DNA from: Saprospiraceae bacterium
GTDB lineage: Bacteria > Bacteroidota > Bacteroidia > Chitinophagales > Saprospiraceae
DNA: 64,000 nt
Direction of reading: 5' to 3'
Assembly: GCA_016715965.1 (NCBI GenBank)
Contig: JADJXG010000001.1
Coordinates: 2,051,501 to 2,115,500, forward strand
Shown: piece by piece, positions 1 through 9,413 of the stretch
Layout of the letters: each line of letters starts with the position of its first letter
Numbering within the stretch: position 1 is the first letter of the stretch
Notes under the pieces: model-generated
Seen by the model: the letters and a program-made list of their open reading frames with translations, nothing else
What the model was told of the DNA's origin: nothing
Database searches by the model: none
Position numbers and translations under genes: made by a program

Positions 1-1866
1 CCTATTTTCTTAGCGTTCTTTGCGGTTTTTATTCTTCACCGCAGAGCTCGCAAAGGAAAGCGCAAAGTTTCGTAAAGTTTATCTTCTATTGTGGATTCGT
101 TTTATACAAATTAAAATTACCAGATCTTAATAGTGTTGTTTCCTTTGATTTCACCAATTTTCTTAGCGTCCTTTGCGGTTTTTTTTCTTCACCGCAGAGC
201 TCGCAAAGGAAAGCGCAAAGTTGCGCAAAGTTTATCTTCTATTGTGGATTCGTTTTACACAAATTAAATTTACCATATCTTATTAGTGTTGTTTCCTTTG
301 ATTTCACCAATTTTCTTAGCGTCCTTTGCGAAGATCTTAGCGTTCTTTGCGGTTTTTATTCTTCACCGCAGAGCTCGCAAAGGAAAGCGCAGAGTTTTAC
401 AAAGTTTATCTTCTATTGTGGATTCTTTTTACACAGATTAAATTTACCAGATCTTGTTAGTGTTGTTTCCTTTGATTTCACCTATTTTCTTTGCGTTCTT
501 TGCGGTTTTTATTCTTCACCGCAGAGCTCGCAAAGGAAAGCGCAAAGTTGCTCTATGTTTCTATTCTATATTCCATTCGTTTTACACAAAATAAAATTAC
601 CAGATCTTAATAGTGTTGTTTCCTTTGAATTCAACTATTTTCTTAGCGTTCTATGCGGTTTTAATTCTTCACCGCAGAGCTCGCAAAGGAAAGCGCAGAG
701 TTTTACAAAGTTTATCTTCTATTGTGGATTCTTTTTACACAGATTAAATTTACCATATCTTATTAGTGTTGTTCCCTTTGATTTCACCTATTTTCTTAGC
801 GTTCTTTGCGAAGATCTTAGCGTCCTTTGCGGTTTTTATTCTTCACCGCAGAGCTCGCAAAGGAAAGCGCAGAGTTTTACAAAGTTTATCTTCTATTGTG
901 GATTTGTTTTACACAAATCAAAATTACCATATCTTATTAGTGTTGTTTCCTTTGAATTCAACTATTTTCTTAGCGTTCTTTGCGAAGATCTTAGCGTCCT
1001 TTGCGGTTTTAATTCTTCACCGCAGAGCTCGCAAAGGAAAGCGCAAAGTTGCTCTATGTTTCTATTCTATATTCCATTCGTTTTACACAAATTAAAATTA
1101 CCAGTTCTTAATAGTGTTGGTTCCTTTGAATTCAACTATTTTCTTAGCGTTCTTTGCGAAGATCTTAGCGTCCTTTGCGGTTTTTATTCTTCACCGCAGA
1201 GATCGCAAAGGAAAGCGCAAAGTTGCGCAAAGTTTATCTTCTATTGTGGATTCGTTTTACACAAATTAAAATTACCAGATCTTAATAGTGTTGTTTCCTT
1301 TGATTTCACCTATTTTCTTAGCGTTCTTTGCGGTTTTTATTCTTCACCGCAGAGCTCGCAAAGGAAAGCGCAAAGTTTCGTAAAGTTTATCTTCTATTGT
1401 GGATTCGTTTTATACAAATTAAAATTACCAGATCTTAATAGTGTTGTTTCCTTTGATTTCACCAATTTTCTTAGCGTCCTTTGCGGTTTTTTTTCTTCAC
1501 CGCAGAGCTCGCAAAGGAAAGCGCAAAGTTGCGCAAAGTTTATCTTCTATTGTGGATTCGTTTTACACAAATTAAATTTACCATATCTTATTAGTGTTGT
1601 TTCCTTTGATTTCACCAATTTTCTTAGCGTCCTTTGCGAAGATCTTAGCGTTCTTTGCGGTTTTTATTCTTCACCGCAGAGCTCGCAAAGGAAAGCGCAA
1701 AGTTGCGCAAAGTTTATCTTCTATTGTGGATTCGTTTTACACAAATTAAAATTACCAGATCTTAATAGTGTTGTTTCTTTTGATTTCACCTATCTTCTTA
1801 GCGTTCTTTGCGGTTTTTATTCTTCACCGCAGAGCTCGCAAAGGAAAGCGCAAAGTTGCGCAAAGT
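1..1866. repeat. Tandem array of 153/174-bp units, open at the left edge
   Basis: At least twelve units, recognised by the core CACCGCAGAGCTCGCAAAGG, begin near 34, 187, 361, 514, 667, 841, 1015, 1189, 1342, 1495, 1669 and 1822. Spacing is 153 or 174 bp; the longer form carries an extra 21 bp (a second TTAGCG..CTTTGCGAAGATC block). Each unit holds an inverted pair, CCTTTGCG and CGCAAAGG, around a TGCGGT/ACCGCA inner stem. Because 153, 174 and 21 are all multiples of three, one plus-strand frame stays open from position 3 to the stop at 1967. Its translation is a Phe/Leu/Ser/Cys-rich 51- or 58-residue repeat without a signal peptide or known domain, and I see no ribosome binding site. I read it as a non-coding repeat of the GCAAAG type common between genes in Bacteroidota. 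The array starts outside the window. Confidence 0.9.
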
Positions 1867-2065
1867 GTATTATCAATTATGTATTCCCAAATATACTCCA
1901 ACTCTTTGGTTTATGTTGTAGCTGTACAAGCTTTCATTTACCCATAGATTTAAAAACTGAGCATTGATATTGTCAAAACCTAAATAAATATCATTTTACA
2001 CTAATTTGTATCTAATTTTAAGCCAATAAAATATGTACAGGGTTTATCTTTCATAGCTGCGACCA

Positions 2066-2096
2066 TTGGGCAAACAAATCCATTTGATTAACTTTG
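2066..2096 (+). promoter_or_regulatory. Possible Bacteroidota-type promoter of icmF
   Basis: TAACTTTG at 2089-2096 fits the -7 consensus TAnnTTTG exactly, and a weak -33-like TTGG lies 19 bp upstream at 2066-2069. Transcription from here would begin shortly before the ATG at 2115. That argues against the in-frame TTG at 2094, which lies inside the -7 box, as the start codon. This is a pattern match only. Confidence 0.35.
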
Positions 2097-2114
2097 GCCT
2101 TTAAATCAAACCCG

Positions 2115-5100
2115 ATGATTCAGGCAAGTATCGCATATCAAGCCAAGCACAAGATCAGAATTCTTACCGCGGCATCACTATTTGACGGACATGACGCCGC
2201 CATCAACATCATGCGCAGGATCATGCAAAGCAGTGGTGCAGAGATCATCCATCTTGGTCACAACCGCTCAGCGCTGGAAATCGTGGAAGCAGCGATCCAG
2301 GAAGATGTGCAGGGTATTGCCATTACTTCCTATCAAGGTGGGCACAATGAGTATTTCAAATACATTTTTGATTTGCTAAAGGAAAGAGGCTGCGGACATA
2401 TTAAAATATTTGGTGGAGGTGGAGGAACCATCCTTCCAACCGAAATTGCAGACCTGCACCAATATGGAATTAGCAGAATTTACAGTCCTGATGACGGTCG
2501 TCAAATGGGATTGCAGGGTATGATCAATGATCTGCTCCAGCAATGCGATTTCCAGACGGGTGATTCTCTTAATGGAGAATTAAAAGCCATCGAAAAAGGA
2601 GATCTGAGGGCTGTGGCACGTCTCATTTCTGCCATCGAAAATTTTCCAGAACAAGCGGAGACCATTCTCTCAGTTATCGAGAAAAAATCGGCTACAAAAA
2701 ATATCCCAGTTTTAGGAATCACCGGAACAGGCGGAGCTGGTAAATCCAGTTTGGTGGATGAGTTGATCCGGCGGTTTGTATTGGATTTTGAAGATAAAAA
2801 CATGGCCATTCTCTCGGTCGATCCCTCCAAGAGAAAAACAGGAGGAGCCTTGCTGGGAGACAGGATCAGAATGAATGCACTGCATCCTGAATTTCATCGT
2901 GGAAGGGTGTTTATGAGATCATTGGCAACTCGTCAGAGCAATTTGGCATTGTCTCCTCATATTCGCAATGCCCTGAGAATTTTGAAATGCGCAGGGTTTG
3001 ACCTGATCGTTCTCGAAACATCAGGAATCGGTCAGAGTGATACAGAAATTGTTGATTTCAGCAATCTTTCTTTGTATGTAATGACGCCGGAATATGGCGC
3101 GGCCACCCAATTGGAAAAAATTGACATGCTGGATTTTGCCGACATCATCGCCATCAACAAGTTTGACAAGCGCGGTGCTCAAGATGCCATTCGCGATGTC
3201 AAGAAACAATATCAGCGCAACAAGCAAGCATGGAATCAGTCGCCGGAAGACATGCCGGTTTTTGGGACCATCGCTTCCCAGTTTAATGATCCGGGAACAA
3301 ACCTGCTATACAAAACCTTGATCCAAAAACTCAACGAAAAAGCGGGTACCTCACTTCAATCAAAGTTAGATTTACCCATTGGTGAATCTGAAAAAATTTT
3401 CATCATTCCTCCTTCCCGTACGCGTTATTTATCTGAGATCTCGGACAACAATAGGAATTATGACCGATGGGTAGAAGAACAGTCAGAAGTAGCCGGTAAA
3501 TGGCAGTCTTTGAAGGATGCTGAGAATCTTGTAACTGATACTGTCAGCAAAGAAAAATTGAAGCAAACTGCGCAGGAAATGGAGAACAAACTAGACGGTA
3601 GTTCAAGGGAAATTCTACAATCATGGGCTTCAAAGAAGAATGCTTATTCTGCGGATGAATTTATTTACAAAGTCAGGGACAAGGAAGTTAGGGTACCCAC
3701 TTTTACCCAATCCCTTTCTCAAACCAAAATACCGCGGGTGATGTTGCCACAATATCATTCTTTGAGGGATGTTTTAAAGTGGTCTTTGCAGGAAAACGTG
3801 CCGGGAGAATTTCCCTATACAGCGGGAGTTTATCCATTTAAGAGAAAAGAGGAAGATCCAACGCGGATGTTTGCAGGCGAGGGAGGACCTGAGCGCACCA
3901 ACCGCAGGTTTCATTATGTGAGCATCGACATGCCCGCCAATCGACTGAGTACGGCTTTTGATTCTGTGACTCTGTACGGAGAAGATCCGGATTACAGGCC
4001 GGACATTTATGGCAAAGTTGGCAATAGCGGAGTGAGCATTTGTAGTCTGGACGATGCTAAAAAACTATACAGTGGTTTTGATCTCTGCGATCCGCGAACT
4101 TCTGTGAGTATGACGATCAACGGCCCTGCTGCCACTATCTGTGCATTTTTTATGAACGCAGCCATCGATCAGCAATGCGAAATTTTTATCAAAGAGAATA
4201 AACTTGAATCCAGAGTAGAGCAAGCGCTTAAAACAAAATTCGATGACCGTGGATTGCCAAGACCACAGTACGTAGGAGAATTACCGGCCGGTAACAATGG
4301 ATTGGGCCTGATGCTATTGGGTTTGACGGGAGACGAAGTTCTTGATGCAACGGACTATCAGAAGATGAAGTCGAAAGCATTAAAGTCTGTAAGAGGAACC
4401 GTACAGGCGGATATCCTCAAAGAAGATCAGGCACAGAATACCTGCATTTTTAGCACCGAGTTTTCTCTGAAACTGATGGGAGACGTTCAGGAATATTTTA
4501 TTCAGAATGGAGTACGAAATTTTTATTCTGTTTCCATCAGTGGGTATCATATTGCCGAAGCCGGCGCCAATCCAATTTCTCAATTGGCGTTTACGCTTTC
4601 CAACGGATTTACTTTTGTCGAATATTATTTGTCAAGAGGAATGCACATTGATGATTTTGCACCCAATCTTTCTTTTTTCTTTTCGAATGGGGTAGATCCT
4701 GAATATGCAGTGATCGGCAGGGTCGCCCGCAGAATCTGGGCCAAAGCCATGAAGCATAAATACAAAGCCAACGAGCGATCCCAGATGCTCAAATACCATA
4801 TACAGACCTCGGGGAGATCGCTTCATGCTCAAGAGATTTCGTTCAATGACATCAGGACTACCCTGCAGGCCTTGTACGCCATTTACGACAATTGCAATTC
4901 ACTTCACACCAATGCGTATGATGAAGCCATCACAACGCCTACGGAGGAATCTGTGCGCAGAGCCATGGCCATCCAATTGATCATCAACAATGAGCTGGGG
5001 CTTGCCAAAAATGAAAACCCCTTGCAGGGTGCTTTCATCATCGAAGAATTGACCGATTTGGTGGAGGAAGCCGTACTATCAGAATTTGATCGCATTTCAG

Positions 5101-5492
5101 AAAGAGGAGGCGTGTTGGGAGCTATGGAGACCATGTATCAGCGCAGTAAAATACAGGAGGAAAGTCTTTATTACGAGACACTCAAACACACAGGAGAATA
5201 TCCCATCATAGGAGTCAATACATTTCTATCCAAAGATGGATCTCCCACCATTATTCCGAAAGAAGTTATACGTGCAACCGAAGAAGAAAAGAAGGATCAG
5301 ATAAACGCTTTAAATCATTTAAAATCTGCGAATCTTGAAAAATCCAAATCCGCTTTAAAAAATTTGCAGGATGCCGCCATCCACCATCAAAACATGTTTG
5401 AACATTTGATGGTGGCCACCAAATCCTGTTCTCTCGGACAAATCACACAAGCGCTTTATGCGGTTGGAGGAAAGTACAGGAGGAATATGTAA
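2115..5492 (+). CDS. icmF: Fused isobutyryl-CoA (acyl-CoA) mutase IcmF with G-protein chaperone domain
   Basis: Adenosylcobalamin-dependent carbon-skeleton mutase, interconverting isobutyryl-CoA and n-butyryl-CoA or related acyl-CoAs, with its GTPase chaperone built in. It belongs to branched-chain acyl-CoA metabolism in the cytoplasm. The domain order is that of IcmF. An N-terminal B12-binding domain carries DGHDAA (His near residue 26 ligates cobalt) and the GGGGG loop. A MeaB-like G domain has Walker A GITGTGGAGKSS near residue 201, ETSGIGQ, and NKFD as the base-specificity motif. A linker follows, then the mutase barrel with PYTAGVYPFKR and FAGEGGPERTNRRFHY. At about 1125 residues it is full length for the family. 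I chose ATG 2115; an in-frame TTG at 2094 would add seven residues but overlaps a likely promoter. No genes are close on the same strand, so it is probably monocistronic. The exact acyl substrate cannot be fixed from sequence alone. Confidence 0.95.
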   Translation: MIQASIAYQAKHKIRILTAASLFDGHDAAINIMRRIMQSSGAEIIHLGHNRSALEIVEAAIQEDVQGIAITSYQGGHNEYFKYIFDLLKERGCGHIKIFGGGGGTILPTEIADLHQYGISRIYSPDDGRQMGLQGMINDLLQQCDFQTGDSLNGELKAIEKGDLRAVARLISAIENFPEQAETILSVIEKKSATKNIPVLGITGTGGAGKSSLVDELIRRFVLDFEDKNMAILSVDPSKRKTGGALLGDRIRMNALHPEFHRGRVFMRSLATRQSNLALSPHIRNALRILKCAGFDLIVLETSGIGQSDTEIVDFSNLSLYVMTPEYGAATQLEKIDMLDFADIIAINKFDKRGAQDAIRDVKKQYQRNKQAWNQSPEDMPVFGTIASQFNDPGTNLLYKTLIQKLNEKAGTSLQSKLDLPIGESEKIFIIPPSRTRYLSEISDNNRNYDRWVEEQSEVAGKWQSLKDAENLVTDTVSKEKLKQTAQEMENKLDGSSREILQSWASKKNAYSADEFIYKVRDKEVRVPTFTQSLSQTKIPRVMLPQYHSLRDVLKWSLQENVPGEFPYTAGVYPFKRKEEDPTRMFAGEGGPERTNRRFHYVSIDMPANRLSTAFDSVTLYGEDPDYRPDIYGKVGNSGVSICSLDDAKKLYSGFDLCDPRTSVSMTINGPAATICAFFMNAAIDQQCEIFIKENKLESRVEQALKTKFDDRGLPRPQYVGELPAGNNGLGLMLLGLTGDEVLDATDYQKMKSKALKSVRGTVQADILKEDQAQNTCIFSTEFSLKLMGDVQEYFIQNGVRNFYSVSISGYHIAEAGANPISQLAFTLSNGFTFVEYYLSRGMHIDDFAPNLSFFFSNGVDPEYAVIGRVARRIWAKAMKHKYKANERSQMLKYHIQTSGRSLHAQEISFNDIRTTLQALYAIYDNCNSLHTNAYDEAITTPTEESVRRAMAIQLIINNELGLAKNENPLQGAFIIEELTDLVEEAVLSEFDRISERGGVLGAMETMYQRSKIQEESLYYETLKHTGEYPIIGVNTFLSKDGSPTIIPKEVIRATEEEKKDQINALNHLKSANLEKSKSALKNLQDAAIHHQNMFEHLMVATKSCSLGQITQALYAVGGKYRRNM

Positions 5493-5501
5493 CCGAACGA
5501 T

Positions 5502-5520
5502 GTCCAGCTGAAAGCTGGAC
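5502..5520 (+). terminator. Perfect hairpin just after icmF
   Basis: GTCCAGCT-GAA-AGCTGGAC is a perfect 8-bp stem with a 3-nt loop, ten bases after the icmF stop. There is no U-tract, so it may stabilise the 3' end or belong to the repeat-rich spacer rather than act as a true intrinsic terminator. Confidence 0.4.
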
Positions 5521-5632
5521 TCGAATGCGACAGCATGAGAAGTGAGGGCACGCGTAAGCGCAACCGAAATCTCAAATTCCTACTTAAGGAGATCGGCAAC
5601 AGTAACAGAAGTTACACGGGCATTCCCACAAA

Positions 5633-6117
5633 GGCACAATTTAGCGAGGGCACTACGCGCTCCTGCGCGTGGCATGCAGTTGGACAAAAGCGCCAGAAAG
5701 AGGATTGCTTTGCGAGTACATTCGAAATAATTATTGTGCCACAAAGGCACAATTTAGCGAGGGCACCACGCGCTCCTGCGCGTGGCATGCAGTTGGACAA
5801 AAGCGCCAGAAAGAGGATTGCTTTGCGAGTACATTCGAAATAATCATTGTGCCACAAAGACACAATTTAGCGAGGGCACCACGCGCTCCTGCGCGTGGCA
5901 TGCAGTTGGACAAAAGCGCCAGAAAGAGGATTGCTTTGCGAGTACATTCGAAATAATTATTGTGCCACAAAGGCACAATTTAGCGAGGGCACCACGCGCT
6001 CCTGCGCGTGGCATGCAGTTGGCCAAAAGCGCCAGAAAGTGGATTGCTTTGCGAGTACATTCGAAATAATCATTGTGCCACAAAGGCACAATTTAGCGAG
6101 GGCAACACGCGCTCCTG
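5633..6117. repeat. 113-bp tandem repeat, four units plus a partial, two hairpins per unit
   Basis: Units start at 5633, 5746, 5859, 5972 and (truncated) 6085. The period is exactly 113 bp with few substitutions. Each unit boundary carries ATTGTGCC-ACAAA-GGCACAAT (8-bp stem, e.g. 5733-5753), and each body carries CCACGCGC-TCCT-GCGCGTGG (8-bp stem, e.g. 5766-5785). In the third unit one stem base is changed (GACACAAT), breaking a pair. Since 113 is not a multiple of three, the open frames here are shifted copies of the same DNA and are not genes. The flanks (around 5590 and 6118) contain related GATCGG(C/T)AAC blocks, and a similar block lies near 16910. Confidence 0.93.
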
Positions 6118-6395
6118 CGATCGGTAACATTAATTGTTGTCTACGTGAGCATACCCACAAGGGCATAATTCAGTGTCCTGTCAAGTTAGCCTCTTTTCTT
6201 TCAGTAAGCTTAAACTTGAAGGATTTTAAACATAGGCAGGTCATCTTAATCATGGGTAATTTGGCTCATAGAATCAAGTAGAGGAATAAATGTATCCTGT
6301 TATAAATCAATGAATTTTGATTTGTAATTAAAATTATTGATTAAAAATAAATCCAAAGTAGATTTCCAATCGTAAGTACAGATTAAACAACCATT

Positions 6396-7883
6396 ATGGA
6401 AAAATTTCATTTATTTCTGTTTGCGGCCATTTTAGCCATTGTATCATGCACTAAGGAAGATCCATCTGAGACATTAACTCCTGGCCCGGACCAAATCGTT
6501 TATGCCATTAATGCATCCAATCAATTGATCCAATTTAACGCAAAAAATCCTGCAAGCGCCTTAAGCAAAATCGCAATCAGCGGATTGGTATCAGGAGAAA
6601 AATTATTGAGCATTGACTTTAGACCTTCAACCGGTGAATTGTACGCCATAAGTGACTCAAGTAAATTGTACATCATTAATCAAACCGATGGAAAAGCCAG
6701 GACCGTGGGTTCAGGCCCGCTTACTCCAGCGATCAAAGGTCAAATTGTGTCCATTGATTTTAATCCCACAGTTGATAGATTACGCCTGGTTACTTCTGCC
6801 GGACAAAATTTGCGCTTGAATCCGGAAACAGCTGCAGTGGCAGCTACCGATGGTGCCATCAATGGAGGGGCCTCTCCGGTGATAACAGGAATAGCCTATA
6901 CCAATAGCAAAGCAGGAGCTGCTTCTACGATATTATATGATATCGATCAAAGTTCTGGTAAATTATACACACAAATTCCACCCAACAACGGAACTCTCGT
7001 AGAAGTGGGAAGCTTGGGTATCAGCTTTACCGGACAGGCAGCGTTTGATATTTCTCCTGGCAATGTTGCCTTGATGGCAGCCGAAAGTAATTTTTTTATT
7101 TTAGATTTATCCACAGGCAAGGCTTCTAAAATAGGCTCGGTTTCAGAGCCTATTTTGGATATTGCCATTTCAACCGATCCAATTGCTTACGCAACCGATG
7201 CCGGCAATAATCTAATCATGTTTAACCCTTCTGCAATTAGTGCAGGGATTACAACTAAAGCAATTACCGGTTTGCAAGTTGGTGAAAATGTACTTGGTAT
7301 TGATTTCAGACCTTTAAATGGTCAGTTGTATGCTTTAGGCAGTAGCAGCAGATTGTATACCATCAACCTCTCATCCGGAGCAGCTACACAGGTTGGTACA
7401 GGCATATTCAGCACCCTCTTACTGGGCACTGATTTTGCTTTTGATTTTAATCCTACCGTAGATCGTATTCGGGTGGTAAGCAATCTTGGACAAAATTTAA
7501 GATTAAACCCCATCGATGGCACCGTGGCAAGCGTGGATGGTAATTTAAATCCCGGTTTACCCATGGTTACTGCCGCAGCCTACACCAATAATTTTGCCGG
7601 ATCCACTGCGACATCCCTTCTTGTGGTGGACCACATTTCCGATAAATTATACATCCAAAATCCACCAAACAATGGAACCCTGGTGGAAATAGGAAATCTG
7701 GGTATCGATCTTAATAGCGATAATGGTTTCGATATAGGGAGTAGATCCAATAATTGCTATTTGGTTGCTACCGTTGGGGGAACCACGAATTTATATACCA
7801 TCAATATTTCGAGTGGTGTAGCATCCAGTCCGATTATCTTTCCAAGTTCAGTGAAGGGATTTAGTCTGGGAACGGGTTTTTGA
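6396..7883 (+). CDS. Lipoprotein with two DUF4394 domains
   Basis: The protein (495 aa) starts with a lipoprotein signal: a hydrophobic stretch after MEKFH, then IVSC with the lipid-attached Cys near residue 18. It is therefore expected on the outer face of a membrane. The rest is two copies of a DUF4394 module of about 230 residues (roughly 30-255 and 260-490). Each repeats the same signposts: DFRP..G.LYA, LY.I...G.A..VG, DFNPTVDR(L/I)R, GQNLRLNP and NNGTLVE(V/I)G. DUF4394 modules look like incomplete beta-propellers; no biochemical role is established to my knowledge. The protein stands alone, with a strong terminator downstream and a repeat-filled spacer upstream. The two-module architecture suggests an internal duplication giving a complete propeller, which is inference. 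Confidence 0.9.
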   Translation: MEKFHLFLFAAILAIVSCTKEDPSETLTPGPDQIVYAINASNQLIQFNAKNPASALSKIAISGLVSGEKLLSIDFRPSTGELYAISDSSKLYIINQTDGKARTVGSGPLTPAIKGQIVSIDFNPTVDRLRLVTSAGQNLRLNPETAAVAATDGAINGGASPVITGIAYTNSKAGAASTILYDIDQSSGKLYTQIPPNNGTLVEVGSLGISFTGQAAFDISPGNVALMAAESNFFILDLSTGKASKIGSVSEPILDIAISTDPIAYATDAGNNLIMFNPSAISAGITTKAITGLQVGENVLGIDFRPLNGQLYALGSSSRLYTINLSSGAATQVGTGIFSTLLLGTDFAFDFNPTVDRIRVVSNLGQNLRLNPIDGTVASVDGNLNPGLPMVTAAAYTNNFAGSTATSLLVVDHISDKLYIQNPPNNGTLVEIGNLGIDLNSDNGFDIGSRSNNCYLVATVGGTTNLYTINISSGVASSPIIFPSSVKGFSLGTGF

Positions 7884-7908
7884 TTGGATTTTTAATATTT
7901 ATATTATA

Positions 7909-7949
7909 AAAATACTGTCCTATATCTTAGGGCAGTATTTTTTTTTTTT
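7909..7949 (+). terminator. Intrinsic terminator of the DUF4394 gene
   Basis: AAAATACTGTCC (7909-7920) pairs with GGGCAGTATTTT (7930-7941), with one G-U pair and a 9-nt loop, followed by an uninterrupted T run to 7949. This is a classical Rho-independent terminator 26 bases after the stop codon. Confidence 0.85.
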
Positions 7950-8037
7950 GCCATATAATGGATTTCCTTATTTTCTAATCGATTGTAAATTGTTTCCTGG
8001 ATCTTAGGGGAGTTTAATAATTTCAAAACCAAAGGAA

Positions 8038-8232
8038 GTGATCATATCAAAAGGAAAACCAATGATTGCAACAGGCAAATTTGTTTTGTTTTTGGGAGTT
8101 TTTTCTGGAGCACCATATAGAACAAGTCAGGTAATGGAGTTTGATGATATGATAATCACTAAAAGAGATGTATTTGATGTTGGTGCAATTTGGTATTCTG
8201 ACCTTATTCACGAGTTAATTTTATCCAAATAG
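8038..8232 (+). CDS. Doubtful 64-aa open frame in the 7950-8476 spacer
   Basis: A GTG-started frame preceded closely by AAAGGAA. The translation (MIISKGKPMIATGKFVLF..., ending HELILSK) matches nothing I recognise and has no clear domain. The 527-bp spacer between the 7949 terminator and the nucleotidase gene is otherwise AT-rich, and I see nothing else in it. This may be a gene remnant or noise. Confidence 0.2.
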   Translation: MIISKGKPMIATGKFVLFLGVFSGAPYRTSQVMEFDDMIITKRDVFDVGAIWYSDLIHELILSK

Positions 8233-8476
8233 TAGATATTTACTTGGAACTAATCATGAATGACAAGATTTCTATCAATTGTGGGTAATTTATAGCGGAA
8301 TGTCAATACACTTTGCTGTGATTTGAAGATTAAATGAATACCTGTATATCAAATGAGCCATCTGCTTTGTTCTCTTAAATTACTATTACTAAAATCCAGT
8401 AGAATCTATTAATTTTGCCCACCCTGTGATAAATATTGTGGTCTGATTTGAAAACATTTCATCTTAATAAATTCAA

Positions 8477-9406
8477 ATGCCAGTTGACTTTTCTGAAATT
8501 TTAGTTGTGGGTGTTTCTTCAAGGGCATTGTTTGACTTGGAGGAGGAAAATGGAGTATTCAAAAGTCAGGGTATCAAAGAATTTAGAAAATATCAACTTG
8601 AAAAGGAAAATGAAATCCTAAGCCCTGGAACCGCTTTTCCTTTGATTCAAAGTCTATTACAGCTCAATAAGCAGGCTACTAAACCCATTATCGAGGTGGT
8701 TGTAATGTCCAGAAACAGCCCCGAGACAGGCGTGAGAGTTTTGAAATCAATCAAACAACACCAATTGCCAATTACCAGAACGGCTTTTTCAGGAGGAGAG
8801 GATTTAGCACCCTTTATTGATGCTTATGATGTTGATCTGTTTCTTTCCAGGGACGAGAAGGACGTAAAGTGGGTGTTGGATCATACCAATTGTGCTGCCG
8901 CACTCCTTTACAGTCCGCCACAAAATTTCAATCCCGAAACCAACCGGGTAAAATTTGCTTTTGACGCAGATGCAGTAGTATTCTCAGATGAGTCTGAACA
9001 AATCTATCAAGAAAAGGGAATTGATGCATTTCATAAGCACGAAGAGGAAAACGAAGATGTTCCTCTTGAAGATGGACCCTTTGCGGAATTATTAAGGAAA
9101 CTTTCGAAAATTCAAGTACATTTACCCATGACCATTGAACTAAGTCCTTTAAGAATCGCCATTGTTACCGCAAGAAATGCACCTAGCCACATGAGGGTAA
9201 TTAAAACCCTTCGTCACTGGGGAGTATATGCAGATGAAGCTTATTTTATGGGTGGATTATCTAAGGACAAGGTGTTAAAGGCTTTTGGCGCTCACATCTT
9301 TTTTGACGACCAGGATGCTCATTTAGACAGTTCAAGCCAATTCGTTCCTACTGGCAAGGTATTGTACAGATCTGATTCATTGCTAAAAAATCCAGACATA
9401 CATTAG
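8477..9406 (+). CDS. Cytosolic 5'-nucleotidase (NT5C1-like)
   Basis: A 309-residue protein of the 5'-nucleotidase family that includes animal cytosolic 5'-nucleotidase I, which removes the 5' phosphate from nucleoside monophosphates such as AMP. Recognisable landmarks are VGVSSRALFDLEEENG near the N-terminus (carrying the aspartates that stand in for the HAD nucleophile motif), SRNSPETGVRV, RTAFSGGEDL (residues 110-120), FAFDADAVVFSDESE (155-170) and a C-terminal KALGAHIFFDDQ-like aspartate cluster (KAFGAHIFFDDQ). There is no signal peptide. Only seven bases separate it from the methylase gene downstream, so it is probably the first gene of the defence-like operon rather than a free housekeeping gene. 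A nucleotidase in such an operon could act on nucleotide pools during a phage response, but that is speculation; a salvage role cannot be excluded. Confidence 0.88.
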   Translation: MPVDFSEILVVGVSSRALFDLEEENGVFKSQGIKEFRKYQLEKENEILSPGTAFPLIQSLLQLNKQATKPIIEVVVMSRNSPETGVRVLKSIKQHQLPITRTAFSGGEDLAPFIDAYDVDLFLSRDEKDVKWVLDHTNCAAALLYSPPQNFNPETNRVKFAFDADAVVFSDESEQIYQEKGIDAFHKHEEENEDVPLEDGPFAELLRKLSKIQVHLPMTIELSPLRIAIVTARNAPSHMRVIKTLRHWGVYADEAYFMGGLSKDKVLKAFGAHIFFDDQDAHLDSSSQFVPTGKVLYRSDSLLKNPDIH

Positions 9407-9413
9407 GAACTCA

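Noticed and set aside
1..1866. CRISPR array
   Set aside because: Units are 153/174 bp with homologous interiors; there are no short conserved repeats separated by unique spacers and no cas genes.
555..1967. 470-codon frame as a secreted or membrane repeat protein gene
   Set aside because: It is the translation of a GCAAAG-type tandem repeat, lacks a start context and signal peptide, is open all the way to the left edge before its ATG, and a second frame (766-1095) of the same DNA is open too. Kept only as a repeat with a note.
5535..6281. Several overlapping frames of 60-130 codons on both strands
   Set aside because: They are shifted readings of the 113-bp repeat; the period is not a multiple of three and the peptides repeat the same segment.
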